A DNA stretch of 64,000 nt from Orobanche coerulescens (GCA_033398695.1 CM065818.1:37534001-37598000); one strand, 5' to 3'. Shown: positions 47,799 through 59,119, numbered from the stretch's first letter. Program-made: numbers and translations. Notes: generated by a model from the letters alone, not told the origin.

Positions 47799-47879
47799 AT
47801 TACGTACGTAACCTCAGGGCGTAACGTACGTAATCGTAACAAATTAGCGTACGTAATGCTACACAAGTAGCGTACGCTA
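47799..47879. promoter_or_regulatory. single group of four CGTACG palindromes
   Basis: Core centres are at 47805.5, 47827.5, 47850.5 and 47873.5 (22-23-23 bp): TTACGTACGTAA, TAACGTACGTAA, TAGCGTACGTAA and TAGCGTACGCTA. It lies upstream, in minus orientation, of the (TA)n box at 47731-47710. Confidence 0.85.
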
Positions 47880-49584
47880 TGGCTATAAACTTAGCCAAAA
47901 TTCCAAACTCGCCAAGCAACAACCAAACGACGAAACCAAACTGCTGATCAAGATAAATATTTCGATCCCGAAATATTCTAATACAATATACATTGTATCG
48001 GTCCAAACAACAACACTTGTACAATTCCAAATGAATACGTACAACTCAACAGTAACACGAAAAAAAAATTACCCCCGGATATTACAGGTTTAGTATGGAT
48101 GATGTTGATCATGCAGGTTTGTCATTTATGTTGTCGAATATGAGGTCGTCCTAGTTGTTTATCATAGTGTCGTTTCATGTTTTGATTCATATGTTGTTCA
48201 TGTTGATGAACATATTGATTTGCATATGTGTATGCATAATTACATTGTTTATGTTGTAAATGATCCGAAGGGATCATGAGGATCTATGCTGAGGGCGCTG
48301 GATCGGATGTCCACCATGCGTTGGTTCGACGGGATCATCATGGGGATCTATGCTGAAGGCGCTGATCGTTGGACAGGTTTTCCACCATGCGTTGGTTCGA
48401 TGGGATCATCATGGTGATCTATCCTGAGGCGCTGGATCGTTGGATTACCAGTATTGTGTTGATGGAATCTTGTGAATTCGCATCATTGATTTTGTCATGT
48501 GTTGTTGTTCATATGTGTATTGTTGGTTATCCACCTTATGGTGATCTGATAGGCTCATCAAGGGGATCTATGCTGAGGGCGCTGGATCATCGGATTTCCA
48601 CTGAGTATACATCATTGTTATAGTTGTGATCATATTGACGTGGTCATATGAGTATGTATGTGTAGGTCTTGTGTTAGGACCGTGCCCGTATGTTGCATTG
48701 ATCTGATTTGGGATTAGACTGATATGATTGTTGTGGTATTGTGCATCCCGAGGTATGTTCCGTATTTCCCTTGGTATTTGTCTTTGATGGACAATCGGTT
48801 TTTGGGTTGAGACTTGATAATGTCACCCGATGGATTTGGCTTGGATAGAGTTAGTGGATTTTCGTAACAGTGAGTTATGATGACGTTTTGATGATTTTGA
48901 GGTATTGTGTGAGACACAGTACGAGATGTGAATTTTGGTAGAGTTATAACAATAAGATTACATTGGTCGTATTCTTATTTTGTATTCTCATTGTTATGTA
49001 ATTATTAATGTGATGTGACGGTTATCATCGTTGGATATTATGGTTGACCCCGTCGTGGGCTTTATTTTTAGGTTCTTTGGATATCGAGCTTGTAGCGGTC
49101 GTGAAGAAATGAGCTTCCCGAAGGATACTGGCTAGAGCATGTTTTTGTATTGAGTTCCTGATCAGTTGTTGTATTCTGCTGCTAGAGTACATTTAAATAT
49201 TGTCTTTTCCACTGCATGCGTATTTTGAAACGATCTTTCGTTTCTGGTAATTTGAGTTACTTTGGAAATCGTTTTCTGAACTATTGAGTTTCGGCCGTTT
49301 GGCCTCACCCTTTTTAAAACGAGATTTTACGACGGTTTTGCTAAACAGATTTTATATAGTCTTCTAATGTTTTAAAGATAGTACTGTCGTTGGCCTCTTG
49401 GGCATTTGTAAATGTTTGCGAAAATTTCTTTTAGCCTTATGGGTTCCATTTTGGGGCCCACGGCGCTGTAATATTTCCGGTTAAATCTGGAGGTGTTACA
49501 AGGCCAACATTTTCTCATTGATATAATGTCGTTATGGGAGTCTTATTGTTTTAGCAAAAGGGAGATTCCTGAGGTAACTGTTAC

Positions 49585-49715
49585 CTGGTATGCCACTCTG
49601 CAATTTTTGGTGAGATCTGCATGATCCTCATCTTGACCTCTTAAGATTTCTTGTTATAGCTTGTATCAAGAGGTTGTCTATCACTTTCAAGCTCAGCAAT
49701 TGCACAAAGCATGTC
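49585..49715 (-). pseudogene. third exon-like fragment in MULE, unidentified
   Basis: On the minus strand TTGGTAG precedes a 131-bp block (MLCAIAELESDRQPLDTSYN, continuing in a shifted frame as RGQDEDHADLTKN) that ends at GTAACAG. It is codon-like with acceptor and donor. It could come from the same captured gene as 23364-23434. The source is not recognised. Confidence 0.45.
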
Positions 49716-50054
49716 CTACCAAAAATAAGAAAAGAATACCAAGGAAGCACGAACATGTGAGTGGTTACGGAACACTATAGGGGGACACGGCAAGAATACG
49801 CTTTTTTACACGTAAGACATGGCTAAAATTTCCAGTTTGAAGTGTCCATGCTTCATAGAATGACACAGACAAGCAAATCTGTGGCTGCCAAAATTTAGTA
49901 GGTGAAAATGTGACCGGAAACATAAATGAATTCTGCGGAACCACAATATGAAAGAACCTACAGTTCTCCAAACCCAACTTAACTGTGGGTCTCAAATGAA
50001 GATTTTCAAGGTTGATATCAAGGGGAGGTACCCACGATATATGCCCATGGACAA

Positions 50055-50269
50055 TCAAGGGGAGGTACCCAAAAAGAAGACTGGGTTTAAATGAAGAAGA
50101 TGATAGTCAGCAAGTTAACAGCCACCTGGACAACAGTTAACAGAGACCAACGGAAAACGCTAACTTTGCTTAAAATTGGAAATATAAAGGACTTAGTTGG
50201 GACAAAAAAAGATAAAGGACTAAATCGTTATCTGAAATTAAGTTAAGAGACGCCAGGAGCATTTTAGCC
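50055..50269 (-). repeat. MULE right terminal inverted repeat
   Basis: It is complementary to 23124-23340 and ends GAGCATTTTAGCC, followed by the CAAAATTAA duplication (50270-50278). Confidence 0.92.
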
Positions 50270-50278
50270 CAAAATTAA

Positions 50279-50815
50279 TTACATAAAAATTCAATTTAAA
50301 ATGCTACCTCCGATGGATGCAACGATCGACGATGAAATGGAGCGGACCAAACATTCAACGACCCAGACTGAACTTGAGAAGGCTCGAAACAGCCCGCACG
50401 CGGATTACAGCAGGCCGAACCTGCGCATCACGCAGTCTTGTGCTGCTCGGTGGCTCGGCCTTGCTGGCCGCCGCTTCCACTGCCGGCTTCGGCCGTCGCC
50501 CGGCATTTCAGTTCCTCCATGATTTCTTCATGTTTTGTATTTTCCAAACTCGATTATGATTTTATACAAGATAAAATACATCGAATTACATCAAATTATA
50601 CAAAAAACAAAAATCATAGACTACTCATGGATTTTCTCATGTGAAAATCAATACATATCTTAAACCGAGCCAAATCATAAATGCACAAATAATAATAAAA
50701 TATCTATTTATATAACCATGATAATTGGATCATATTTTCCTGCAATACATGTCCAGCAAAATATTCGGATATCATAAATATGAATATTTTAAATTGCCAG
50801 CAATTAATCACCAAA
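50279..50815 (-). other. copia leader (probable) with a GC-rich patch
   Basis: It continues the sequence left of the MULE. The patch 50300-50520 is GC-rich (GCTGGCCGCCGCTTCC) and open in more than one frame, but I recognise no protein. The rest is AT-rich and non-coding. Confidence 0.45.
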
Positions 50816-52647
50816 TCTCCCTATATACTAATGCAGAATACGCTGAGCCTAAGTGACAGCTTTTCATGCTTCGACTGCCACATGTCTTCTGCTGGTGCTT
50901 CGTGTGCTTATGTATCAGCCTCTCATGCTTCAGCTGACACATAATCAATTACTGGCCTAATCATCATTGTACTAGTTACATTATAATTATACCTCAAATA
51001 ACTCCTACCTACCTTATTATTTTTTATGAATTAAGGAATATGAATTACGAATAAATAGGAATTGATTATATTTGCAAATATTTCACGTTTTCATTAATTA
51101 AAAAAATATAAATCCCAAACAAAGAGAAATTTAATATAGTAGTGTGCACTATATATTAAAAACTTAAACCTTAAATCTCACGAAAAATATTATGTACTTC
51201 CACTAATTAAGTAGTTTATATTAGTTAGCCACTATAATTAGGTATATCAATAAAAAATATCAACTCAAATGAAAGATGCTTGAGAGTATTGCAAAAGAAA
51301 TATTGAATATATATATAAGTAAAAAAATACTCGAAGTCCTAATCAATTAAATAAATCGAAATAATCTTATTAAAAAGTATTACTGCAAGTGTAGACATAA
51401 TAGTTTTAATTATTATTTATAAATAAGTCAAAAATTCTGTCGAATAAATCAATTAGTCTATCTTAGTTTTAAATCTTATTTAATTAATATAAAATAACAA
51501 AATAAATAAAAAAACTCATATTTACTAAATTATATAATTACTGATTTTATGAATTTCAAAGACATATATCTAAATACATAAGTAATTAAATTTAATAATA
51601 ATATACTAATCCGTAGATTCATCTTTGTACAAAGAGAATTTCAAAAAATAAAATTGACCTTTTTAAGTGAATTTTAAATGATTATTTATTTTTTTATTTT
51701 TAAAAGATTTGTTAATTTTTTAAAATCAACTATATATTTTTGAAAATTTTGGATTTGCTTTTGTATTTCAAATTATATCCAAATAATTTATGTAATTTTT
51801 TTTCAAATATAAGAATTAAATTATCTCCTTTTTAGCCATTTAACAGAAACTGTTAAATACATAATGATTTGGACCATTTTGGCAAAAGAGACCAAAAAAG
51901 AACGTGGAACCAAATCTATTTTTAAAAATTTGTCATAGGACGAGTGCAATTTTTCCTGCTAAAATATGTAAGCAACTTTTTTTGATAACATATTTATCAA
52001 TAGAATGATTCTATATAAAAGAGGGTTATAGAGAATACAAATTAACTATAAATATCTTTAAAATATATCTAAATAAATATTTTAATTATTTTTAATTTTC
52101 AGTCACTCAAAAAATAGGAAATCGTGTGAGAAAAGAAGAGAATTATTGCCCTACTCTAACAATAATTGATTATGTGAGAGACTTTAGTTTTTTTGTTTTA
52201 TTTTCTAATATGTTATGGATGATGCATATTTGCAATATTTTGGTACAATCACTTCCATAACATTTATTATGTTATACTAGATATTTAGGAGTGAAGTATT
52301 TATTCCACAAATGATATTAAACTCATTAGGTAGTAGATTGATATTTAAATTTCAAAGATGACAATTTCCACTAATTATGTTTTTCATGGTTATGCACTCC
52401 CTCATGTTGGCGTGCATCTGCCAAGGCTCGTATTCAATCGTGTTCAGTTTTATGTACCCGTATCAAAGTGAAGAGCACGAAAGACTTCAGTTTTTTTTAT
52501 TACGACAAGAATGGCGTAGTCGTAAATAGAACAACTAATGTAATTTACAAAAAAGTACTATAAAATTTATGGTGAATGGTTGGGTATTATGCGTTTCTAC
52601 GTGAATTTTTTCTTATGTTCCCGTATTTTATACGGGTGGTATACTAG
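50816..52647 (+). mobile_element. non-autonomous Helitron
   Basis: It begins TCTCCCTATATACTAATGC and ends with a 7-bp stem hairpin CCCGTAT-TTT-ATACGGG (52620-52636), then TGGTATACTAG. It is inserted between A (50815) and T (52648) without target duplication. TC start, 3' hairpin about 11 bases before CTAG and A/T insertion define Helitrons. It is 1832 bp, AT-rich, with no Rep/helicase frame. A diverged direct repeat (CAGCTTTTCATGCTTC / CAGCCTCTCATGCTTC) lies near 50859 and 50918. Confidence 0.8.
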
Positions 52648-52676
52648 TTAACTAAATTAGCAAAAGCCTAAAAATT

Positions 52677-52689
52677 GGCTCTGATACCA
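52677..52689 (-). other. PBS of the minus-strand copia
   Basis: The minus strand reads TGGTATCAGAGCC two bases after the LTR end CATTCTAACA. This fixes the 5' end of the oldest copia element. Confidence 0.9.
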
Positions 52690-52691
52690 AT

Positions 52692-53927
52692 TGTTAGAAT
52701 GCAGCGAAAATATGGTTTAAAAAATTTGATAGACGTATTTTATGCATCCACGAGCACAAGATGTATTTATACTTGTTAATTGATTAACTACTAAGGTCAA
52801 TAATCAATTTAAATAATATAATTATTGATAAATAAGAAATTATTGTCAAATCTAATTACTGATAAATAATATTATTATTTTTATAAGAAAATAAATGATA
52901 AGTCCAACCTAAAATAAGTTTATAAGATATTTAACCTTGAAGCAAGATGGTTGTTCTTGACTTTTTCTTTCAAATCCTCTAGAGTATATCCCGATCTTGA
53001 TACGGATGTCATGTGGGCAACGAGCTACCAGATCTTGTTTGTCTTGAAAGTGAATCGGTCTTTATATTCTTCAGAGTGACTCGGTTTTTATCTTTATTTT
53101 CTAGTAACTTTTGATCGCTCTTAGAAAATTGATGTATTGTCTAAATTGTTAAAAAAGACACATGCTAGGATATATAATTAAACAAAAGAATAAAAATCAA
53201 ACTCCCAAGTTACTTAATGATGGATCCCACCTTCAAGTCTTATTTATAGAGATCTTAAGGATGACTAGAGTGAGAACTCCTAGTAGAAATCAACCTTTCA
53301 TATTAAGTCCTTCGCAATACAGTTGAATCTACTAATATTTAAGAACTAATTTGCACTTCCTATCTAAATTCAAATTTACAAAATTGGACTCCTTTTTGAA
53401 TATATTATTTTTTGTGTTTAAGATATCAAATGTCCATTAATTAATTTAAACTAGAGACAACTTTAATGAATTAATTGCTTGTTCGAGAGTACTACCACTC
53501 AGACCTTATTAGTATACCAAAAATTAATTCACCTGCAAGGTTTAATATAATAATCATTCCCGAGTATCTCAAGGGGACATCATCACCGCACGAGTCGGGG
53601 CACAATTTCTAGTTATAAAATTACTGTCACGTAAATAATATTACTTCCTAAAATACGAAGCATATTGAGTCAATTAATGTGACTCTCAGCCATGATTAAT
53701 CAAAGCAATAAATATATCAAATACACAATTGAGTATTATATACTAAAATTAAGAAATAATAACTATCTGAGATTTTCGTTCTTCTTACCGTCAATATAGA
53801 ATAACCTCTCTCATTGTGATCTATTCAACATATGAAATACGTTAATGTATGTTAACAGTAAAGATCAACTAATCTTAAGCATACACTAAAACTTTTCACA
53901 TAATATATTTAATAATTATATAAGTTG
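52692..53927 (-). repeat. 5' LTR of the minus-strand copia, interrupted
   Basis: Read from the left it starts TGTTAGAATGCAGCGAAAAT, the inverted 3' end of the LTR. It is AT-rich and non-coding. At 53928 it is broken by the gypsy LTR; the rest lies beyond the window. Confidence 0.75.
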
Positions 53928-56344
53928 TGTTTAACACCCCCAAACTAGGCGGCTATCACAGTGTCGTGGACCCCCAATTGGGACCCACCAGGTGAATGAA
54001 ATACGATGAATTAAATAATATAACTGTAGTACCGTACCACATTATATTATCAATCACTCCGATGAGGAGTCTCAAGTACAATACACCCAGGAATACAGAA
54101 TACTTATATATTTCATATGAAGATGAAATATACAACACCAAATGAAAATGAAAATCTAAACGGAACTGCAGCGGAAAATACATATGAAAGAAACATGAAT
54201 AAATGGGATGACTGGGCCCCCTACTAGTATCACTGTAACTCCTCGCCGTCAGCGTTCTCTTCCCGTGCCTTTGCCTTGCCATGACCTGAGAACAACATCC
54301 CCAGCGGGGTCAATTACACAAAACAACAATAGAGTTGAACAAACACAATGATTACATGACTTAGTTATGAAATTAAGCTGAAGAGGGGCATCATAGTACG
54401 CCCGTAATGGGACGTGCAAGTGCACAAGTCTCCGAGTGTCCGGAAGCCCGCATATACACACGCGCTTGTGCCTAATTAGTCTCACAGAGGCACGTTACTG
54501 TGTGCACGGTCCATGTATTGGATTACCCGCATAATACATGACCATCGTGTGCCCGACTAAAAATTCCACACATAACCACCCGGCCACGCAATAAGTTCCC
54601 GGAAGGTCACAAGAACAAAAATGACCATAATGAATAATGATGAAATAAAATCCGACAAGGGTCAAGAATGACTCACCGAGGTGAAATAATAACATAGTGA
54701 ATGATAGCTCAATGAAATGATTGGAACCGTCGTTCCTCGTAATTTGAATGATTAGTTTGATAATTACAAGTCTCAACATAAATGATATATTATGAATGAA
54801 TTATATGTATGAATGAGCAACAACGAAAGGAATGATTATCCTGTTAGCTGAGCAAGAATTAACTTGCCTCAATACCGGTGATGAAATGTCCTTCCCCGAA
54901 CAAACGTCCTTAGTGGAGTTATCGGTCGATCGAACAACCTTGAATCCCATAATTACCAACAATTCGCTTAATATACATATCCATGTATAGTCATCAACTA
55001 AAAAGGTCGATACAACAAACCCAAACTCATTGGTGCATTTTAACAAACACGTTGTAAACAATCTTCAATTGTTTACAACCCATCTCAATTATATCGATAC
55101 CAAACCCCCAATGAGTGATTCAATCCAATAAAACATCTTCAATACAATCAATAATCTAAATGGAATACACAATTCGAGATTTCAACAACATCAAATCAAA
55201 AACCCCAATTCCAAAATCAACATTCAAAGTGTTCTTGAAAAATCCTCCAACAATCCAAAAATAATTCATAGAAACTCATAATCATATGTATTTCTCTTCA
55301 CATATCATGACTACAACATCCAAAACATCATACTCCATCTCAAAATTGAATTCTAAGGTTTTGAAGAAATTACCTTTGAAGATCCAAACCCTTCGATCCG
55401 TCGAAACTCGTGTTAATCGACTTTCCAAGCTCCACAATCAAAAGTAAGTGATTAGAACACGAACACACAAGTGTTTGATGATGAAAAATCCTCTCCCAAG
55501 AACCTCTCTCTCGGACTCAAATGAAGAAATGAAGAAATGAGCACAAAAGTCCCGTCCATATCCTTAAATACTGCATAGAGTGACGGCCGTAACTCTGCCA
55601 CCTTACAGCCGTAACTTCCCAAAGTCAACGACCTTACGTCCGTAACAACCTTTACTTACGGCCGTAACTACACCTCGTAGAAAAACCAAAATGTCCATCT
55701 CCCGGCCTTACGGCCGTAACACTACCACACTTACGGGCATAACTTCACTTTGTCGAAAATGCCCGGGACACCAAAAATCACCACTTACATCCGTATCCTG
55801 CAAAACTTACGGCCGTAAGTTGTATTCATTGAAAACACCTCCCGAACCATTGTTCGATTGTACGGCCGTAGCCTTCAATCATATGGCTGTACTATCTTCT
55901 CTTACGGCTGTATCTGGCGAGACTTACGGCCGTAAGATGTCCTCGTCCAAAACCATGAAACCAACGAACGCATGTTACGGCCATAATGCAAGAGAAGTTA
56001 CGGCCGTAACTAACTGCTGGACTATAACAATATGACAACTACGTCTTCTCGTTACGAATGATGAATGATCCGACATACAACACTTGTATGAGTAATATTA
56101 AGTCCAAAACACACGATAAATGATACTCCCAACACAAGGTTACCAATCACAATGATTATGATAATATTCTCGTCTCGATTCTCAAACAGAGTTGAAAGAC
56201 GAACGATAACTGATACGCGGCTCGAAGTACGCCAACGATGAACACAAATTAATGAACATGAATGATGAATGATTATTAAAGAGTGAAAATTACTGAGTGA
56301 CAATTACTGAATGATAATAAATGAATTCATAACCGGGTATTACA
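53928..56344 (-). repeat. 3' LTR of the degenerate gypsy element
   Basis: It runs TGTTTAACACCCCCAAACTA to CCGGGTATTACA (2417 bp); two extra T bases alter the usual TGTAACACC start. It is related to the solo LTR 31829-34297 over its outer parts. The palindrome array (55581-56010) uses CGGCCG cores, followed in minus orientation by TATTTAAGG (55570-55562). Confidence 0.9.
55581..56010. promoter_or_regulatory. array of 14 palindromes TTACGGCCGTAA
   Basis: Core centres: 55586.5, 55608.5, 55639.5, 55661.5; 55713.5, 55736.5; 55790.5, 55812.5; 55865.5, 55886.5, 55907.5, 55928.5; 55980.5, 56003.5. Within groups the spacing is 21-23 bp, with one of 31. Many units have one C-to-T or G-to-A change. It lies at the position of the TAGCGTGCGCTA array in the related solo LTR. 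Confidence 0.88.
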
Positions 56345-56358
56345 TACTTCCCCCCTTA
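56345..56358 (-). other. polypurine tract of the gypsy element
   Basis: The minus strand reads AAGGGGGGAAGTA directly before the LTR, after GACGAAACTCTTTTT. Confidence 0.85.
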
Positions 56359-56399
56359 AAAAGAGTTTCGTCATCGAAACTAAAGGTCAAACAATTCGG

Positions 56400-56960
56400 G
56401 ATAACTCTCTTGCATACTATCCTCGGTTTCCTAGGTAGCCTCTTCGACTCCATGTCTAGACCACTGAATTTTAACCAAAGGAATCACCTTATTCCTCAAC
56501 TGTTTGATTCGCCGCTCCAAGACTCGTACAGGACACTCCTCGTGCGTATGATCATCCGCGATCTCGATTTCATCGAACTGAAATATATGACTCAGGTCGG
56601 CAACATACTTCCTCAACTGAGAGACATGAAACACATTATGAACTCGGCTAAAAGTCGGAGGTAAGGCCAATCGATAAGCCAGACTGCTTACTCGCTCCAA
56701 AATCTCAATTGGTCTAATGAATCTCGGACTCAACTTTCCCCTCTTCCCGAAACGGAAGATACCTCGACTCGGGGATACCTTGACCAAAATGTGGTCACCT
56801 GTCTCGAACTCTAATGGTCGACGACGATTATCTGCATAAGATTTTTGTCGACTCTAAGCGGTCAACAAACGACTCTTGATCAAAGCCACCTTCTCGTGGG
56901 CGGCTATAAGCATATCGGGCTCAGTGATGACCCTTGCACTTGCTGTAACCATACCTCGAT
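56400..56960 (-). pseudogene. pol: gypsy integrase C-terminal part fused to the RNase H tail
   Basis: Frame 56787-56431 reads MVKVSPSRGIFRFGKRGKLS, RFIRPIEILERV, RVHNVFHVSQLRKYV, RVLERRIKQLRNKVIPLVKI, the region after the integrase core in Tekay/Del-type polyproteins. Upstream (56960-56790) it joins directly to the end of the RNase H region. The HHCC zinc finger and the D,D-35-E catalytic core are absent, removed by one deletion. Stops remain near 56428 and 56856. Integration in trans only would have been possible. Confidence 0.88.
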
Positions 56961-58382
56961 CTTAGGCCTTAGGAATTCCTGTTGAAGCTCCTTCTGAACT
57001 GTCAAACGAGCAAGCATTTGATCCTGAACGTACTTACGACTCAAGGCATCGGCGACAATGTTCGGCTTACCCTGGTGGTATTGTATCTCAATATCATAAT
57101 CTTTAATCAGTTCCAACCACCGTCTTTGTCACTTGTTTAACTCCTTCTGAGTAAATATATACTTTAAACTCTTATGATCGGTGAAAATCTAACAGGTGAC
57201 GCCATAAAGATAATTACGCCAAATCTTCAATGCGAATACCACGGCCACTAGCTCCAGGCCGTGGGTCAGATAATTGACCTCATAAGGCCTCAGTTGCCGC
57301 GAAGCATAGGCAATCACTTTCCCGTTCTGCATTAATACACATCCGAGACCATGTCTGGATGCGTCACTAAAAACCACGAATCCTTCCATCCCTTGAGCTA
57401 AAGAAAGGACAGGCGCTGAATTTAAACGGCTCTTGAGCTCCTCAAAACACTGTTGACACATGTCAGATCATGTGTATTTCTTATCCTTCCGCAAAAGGCT
57501 CGTCATCGGTTGAGCGATTTTAGAAAACCCTTCCACAAATCGTCGGTAATAGCCTGCTAATATGAGAAAGCTTCGGATTTCCTCAACATTCTTTGGAGGT
57601 TTCCAATATCGGATAGCCTCCATATTCTGAGGGTCGACACGTACCCCATCTGATGAAATCACATGTCCGAGAAATGTCACCTCGGCTATCCAGAACTCTC
57701 ACTTGGAAAATTTTCCATAGAGTTGCTCTCGTCTCAACACGTCGAGGACCTGATGAAGGTGAAGTTCGTGCTCCGCTCGGTCACGAGAATAAATGAAAAT
57801 TTCATCAATGAAAATCACCACAAACTGATCTAAATAGTCGATGAAAACTCGGTTCATTAATTCCATGAATATCGCAGGTGCATTTGTTAATCCAAATTGC
57901 ATCACTACAAACTCGCAGTGTCCATAGCGTGTTCGAAACGCCGTTCTTGCGATATCCGACTCTCGAATCCGCAACTGATGATACCCAGATCTTAAATCGA
58001 TCTTGGAAAATACTGAAGCTCCCTGGAGCTGATCTAAGAGATCATCGATGCGGGTTAGGGGATACTTATTCTTGATCGTTACCCTATTCAGCTCCCGATA
58101 ATCAATACATAAGTGAAGTGAACCATCTTTCTTCTTAACAAATAACACTTGTGCTCCCCACGGGGATGTACTAGGTCGGATATAACCCTTCTCGGTCAAT
58201 TCCTCCAGTTGATTCTTCAATTCCTGCATTTCGGTCGGGGCCATACGATATGGTGCTTTCGATATCGGGGACATACCAGAGTCCAACTCTATCGTGAATT
58301 CCACATCTCTCTGTGGAGGTAAACCCGGTAACTCATCTGGAAACACATCGGCGTATTCCCTCACTACTGGGATATCTGCCAA
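56904..58382 (-). pseudogene. pol: gypsy RT and RNase H, several stops
   Basis: The minus-strand order is [83 protein letters not shown] (58382-57699), [14 protein letters not shown] (57680-57468), [16 protein letters not shown] (57461-57189) and IVADALSRK (57116-56904). The RT catalytic motif reads FIDEIFIYS, with the second aspartate replaced by Glu. Single in-frame stops near 57697, 57466, 57187 and 57128 split an otherwise aligned frame. These lesions differ from those at 1-1785. Confidence 0.93.
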
Positions 58383-58462
58383 CGTTACTAATTATTTCTC
58401 GGTCTTGGTCATATAGCACCAATAACCGACACACCCTTGATTGAGTAATTTCAATGCTTCCA

Positions 58463-59098
58463 TCATATTAATAACTCTTCCGGAACGGTTGGGGTTACCC
58501 CCTGAAATACACACTCGACTCCATCTTCTGAAATGATATTGACCATACGCTTACGGACACTAAGGACGGCATCATGACGATCCATCCAATCAATACCCAA
58601 GATTACATCATCTTTAGGTAAATCTACCAGTATTAGGTCCACTAACCATTCACGGATGTTAAGCTGAATCGGACAGTTTTTAACTTCACGATTTCCAATA
58701 ATTTTTCTACCGTTTGGTAGACCAATGACATAAGGTTCGCAACTAGTAGCACTATCCAGGTGTAGTCTACTCAAATATGACTCGGAAATGAATGAATGTG
58801 ATGCGCCAGTATCAAAAAGAGTACACACAGGTTGAGATAGAATTTCGAGTGTACCTGAGATCATTCGGGCCTCCGGATCGTGTATCCTCTTCATTTCATA
58901 AATTCGGGGCTTGCCAGTCCCTAAACCTGATGCTCCTGTCTGATAATTATGGGCTCCGCCTTTATTCGCTCCCGTCGTCTTATACAACGCGGACTGAGTA
59001 GCCTGATTCTGCACAGCCGATTGCTTTGGGGTCTGAGATGCCGTCGGAGCAGGTCTGGAATCCCTTTGGCAGAAACGGGCCTTATGCCTGGCAATCAC
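58463..59098 (-). pseudogene. pol: gypsy nucleocapsid second knuckle and aspartic protease
   Basis: The frame continues the gag frame after a single stop at about 59117. It has a second CCHC knuckle just upstream (CNICVIARHKARFC), a Gln/Thr/Ser-rich linker, then the protease with VCTLFDTGASHSFIS (active-site DTG) and DVILGIDWMDRHDAV. It ends VPEELLI then stop at 58463; a frameshift separates it from RT. The protease matures Gag and Pol in intact elements. Confidence 0.9.
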
Positions 59099-59119
59099 AC
59101 AGATGTTACATGTGATAGT

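Larger units (their letters stand above)
44407..48086 (-). mobile_element. solo gypsy LTR (3.7 kb) in LARD LTR3
   Basis: TGTAACACCCCCAAATCCC to CCGGATATTACA with perfect GGTTT duplications (44402-44406 and 48087-48091). No gag, pol, PBS or PPT was found, so it is a long solo LTR. In minus orientation it has a palindrome group (47879-47799), a (TA)n box (47731-47710), a GA-rich then GC-rich segment (47600-47040), microsatellites and short tandem repeats. Confidence 0.88.
24224..49500 (+). mobile_element. LARD-like tandem: three LTRs, two non-coding internal regions
   Basis: The order is LTR1-internal-LTR2-internal (truncated)-patch-LTR3, all plus strand. A perfect 5-bp duplication AGGCC flanks the whole block (24219-24223 and 49501-49505), so it occupies one insertion site. 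LTRs are about 3.6 kb and the internal region about 2.5 kb with PBS and PPT but no gag or pol. That fits a large retrotransposon derivative. Two solo LTRs and a CACTA-derived patch interrupt it. Confidence 0.88.
42395..49500 (+). repeat. LARD LTR3, 5'-truncated, split by a solo LTR
   Basis: Similarity to LTR2 starts at ATTGTGTTAGAGGATATAG (about base 140 of the LTR) and runs to GGAGGTGTTACA at 49500, followed at once by the AGGCC duplication instead of a PBS. It is therefore the distal LTR of the tandem. The solo LTR 44407-48086 interrupts it. Palindrome arrays at 42484-42993 and 43709-43793. Confidence 0.9.
23124..50269. mobile_element. Mutator-like element (Pack-MULE candidate) with a 25-kb LARD nested inside
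   Basis: Inverted terminal repeats of about 217 bp (23124-23340 and 50055-50269, about 88% similar by eye) begin GGCTAAAATGCTC at both ends. They are flanked by a perfect 9-bp duplication CAAAATTAA (23115-23123 and 50270-50278), the size typical of Mutator-like elements. Without the nested block 24224-49505 it is about 1.86 kb and has no transposase. Its interior carries exon-like pieces with splice sites on the minus strand. Confidence 0.9.

Noticed and set aside
49765..50058. 97-codon minus-strand frame in the MULE
   Set aside because: No recognisable domain and it overlaps the terminal repeat at its start; probably chance.
50301..50559. GC-rich overlapping open frames
   Set aside because: Several frames are open at once, as expected of GC-rich sequence; no motif supports one. 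Kept only as a GC-rich patch.
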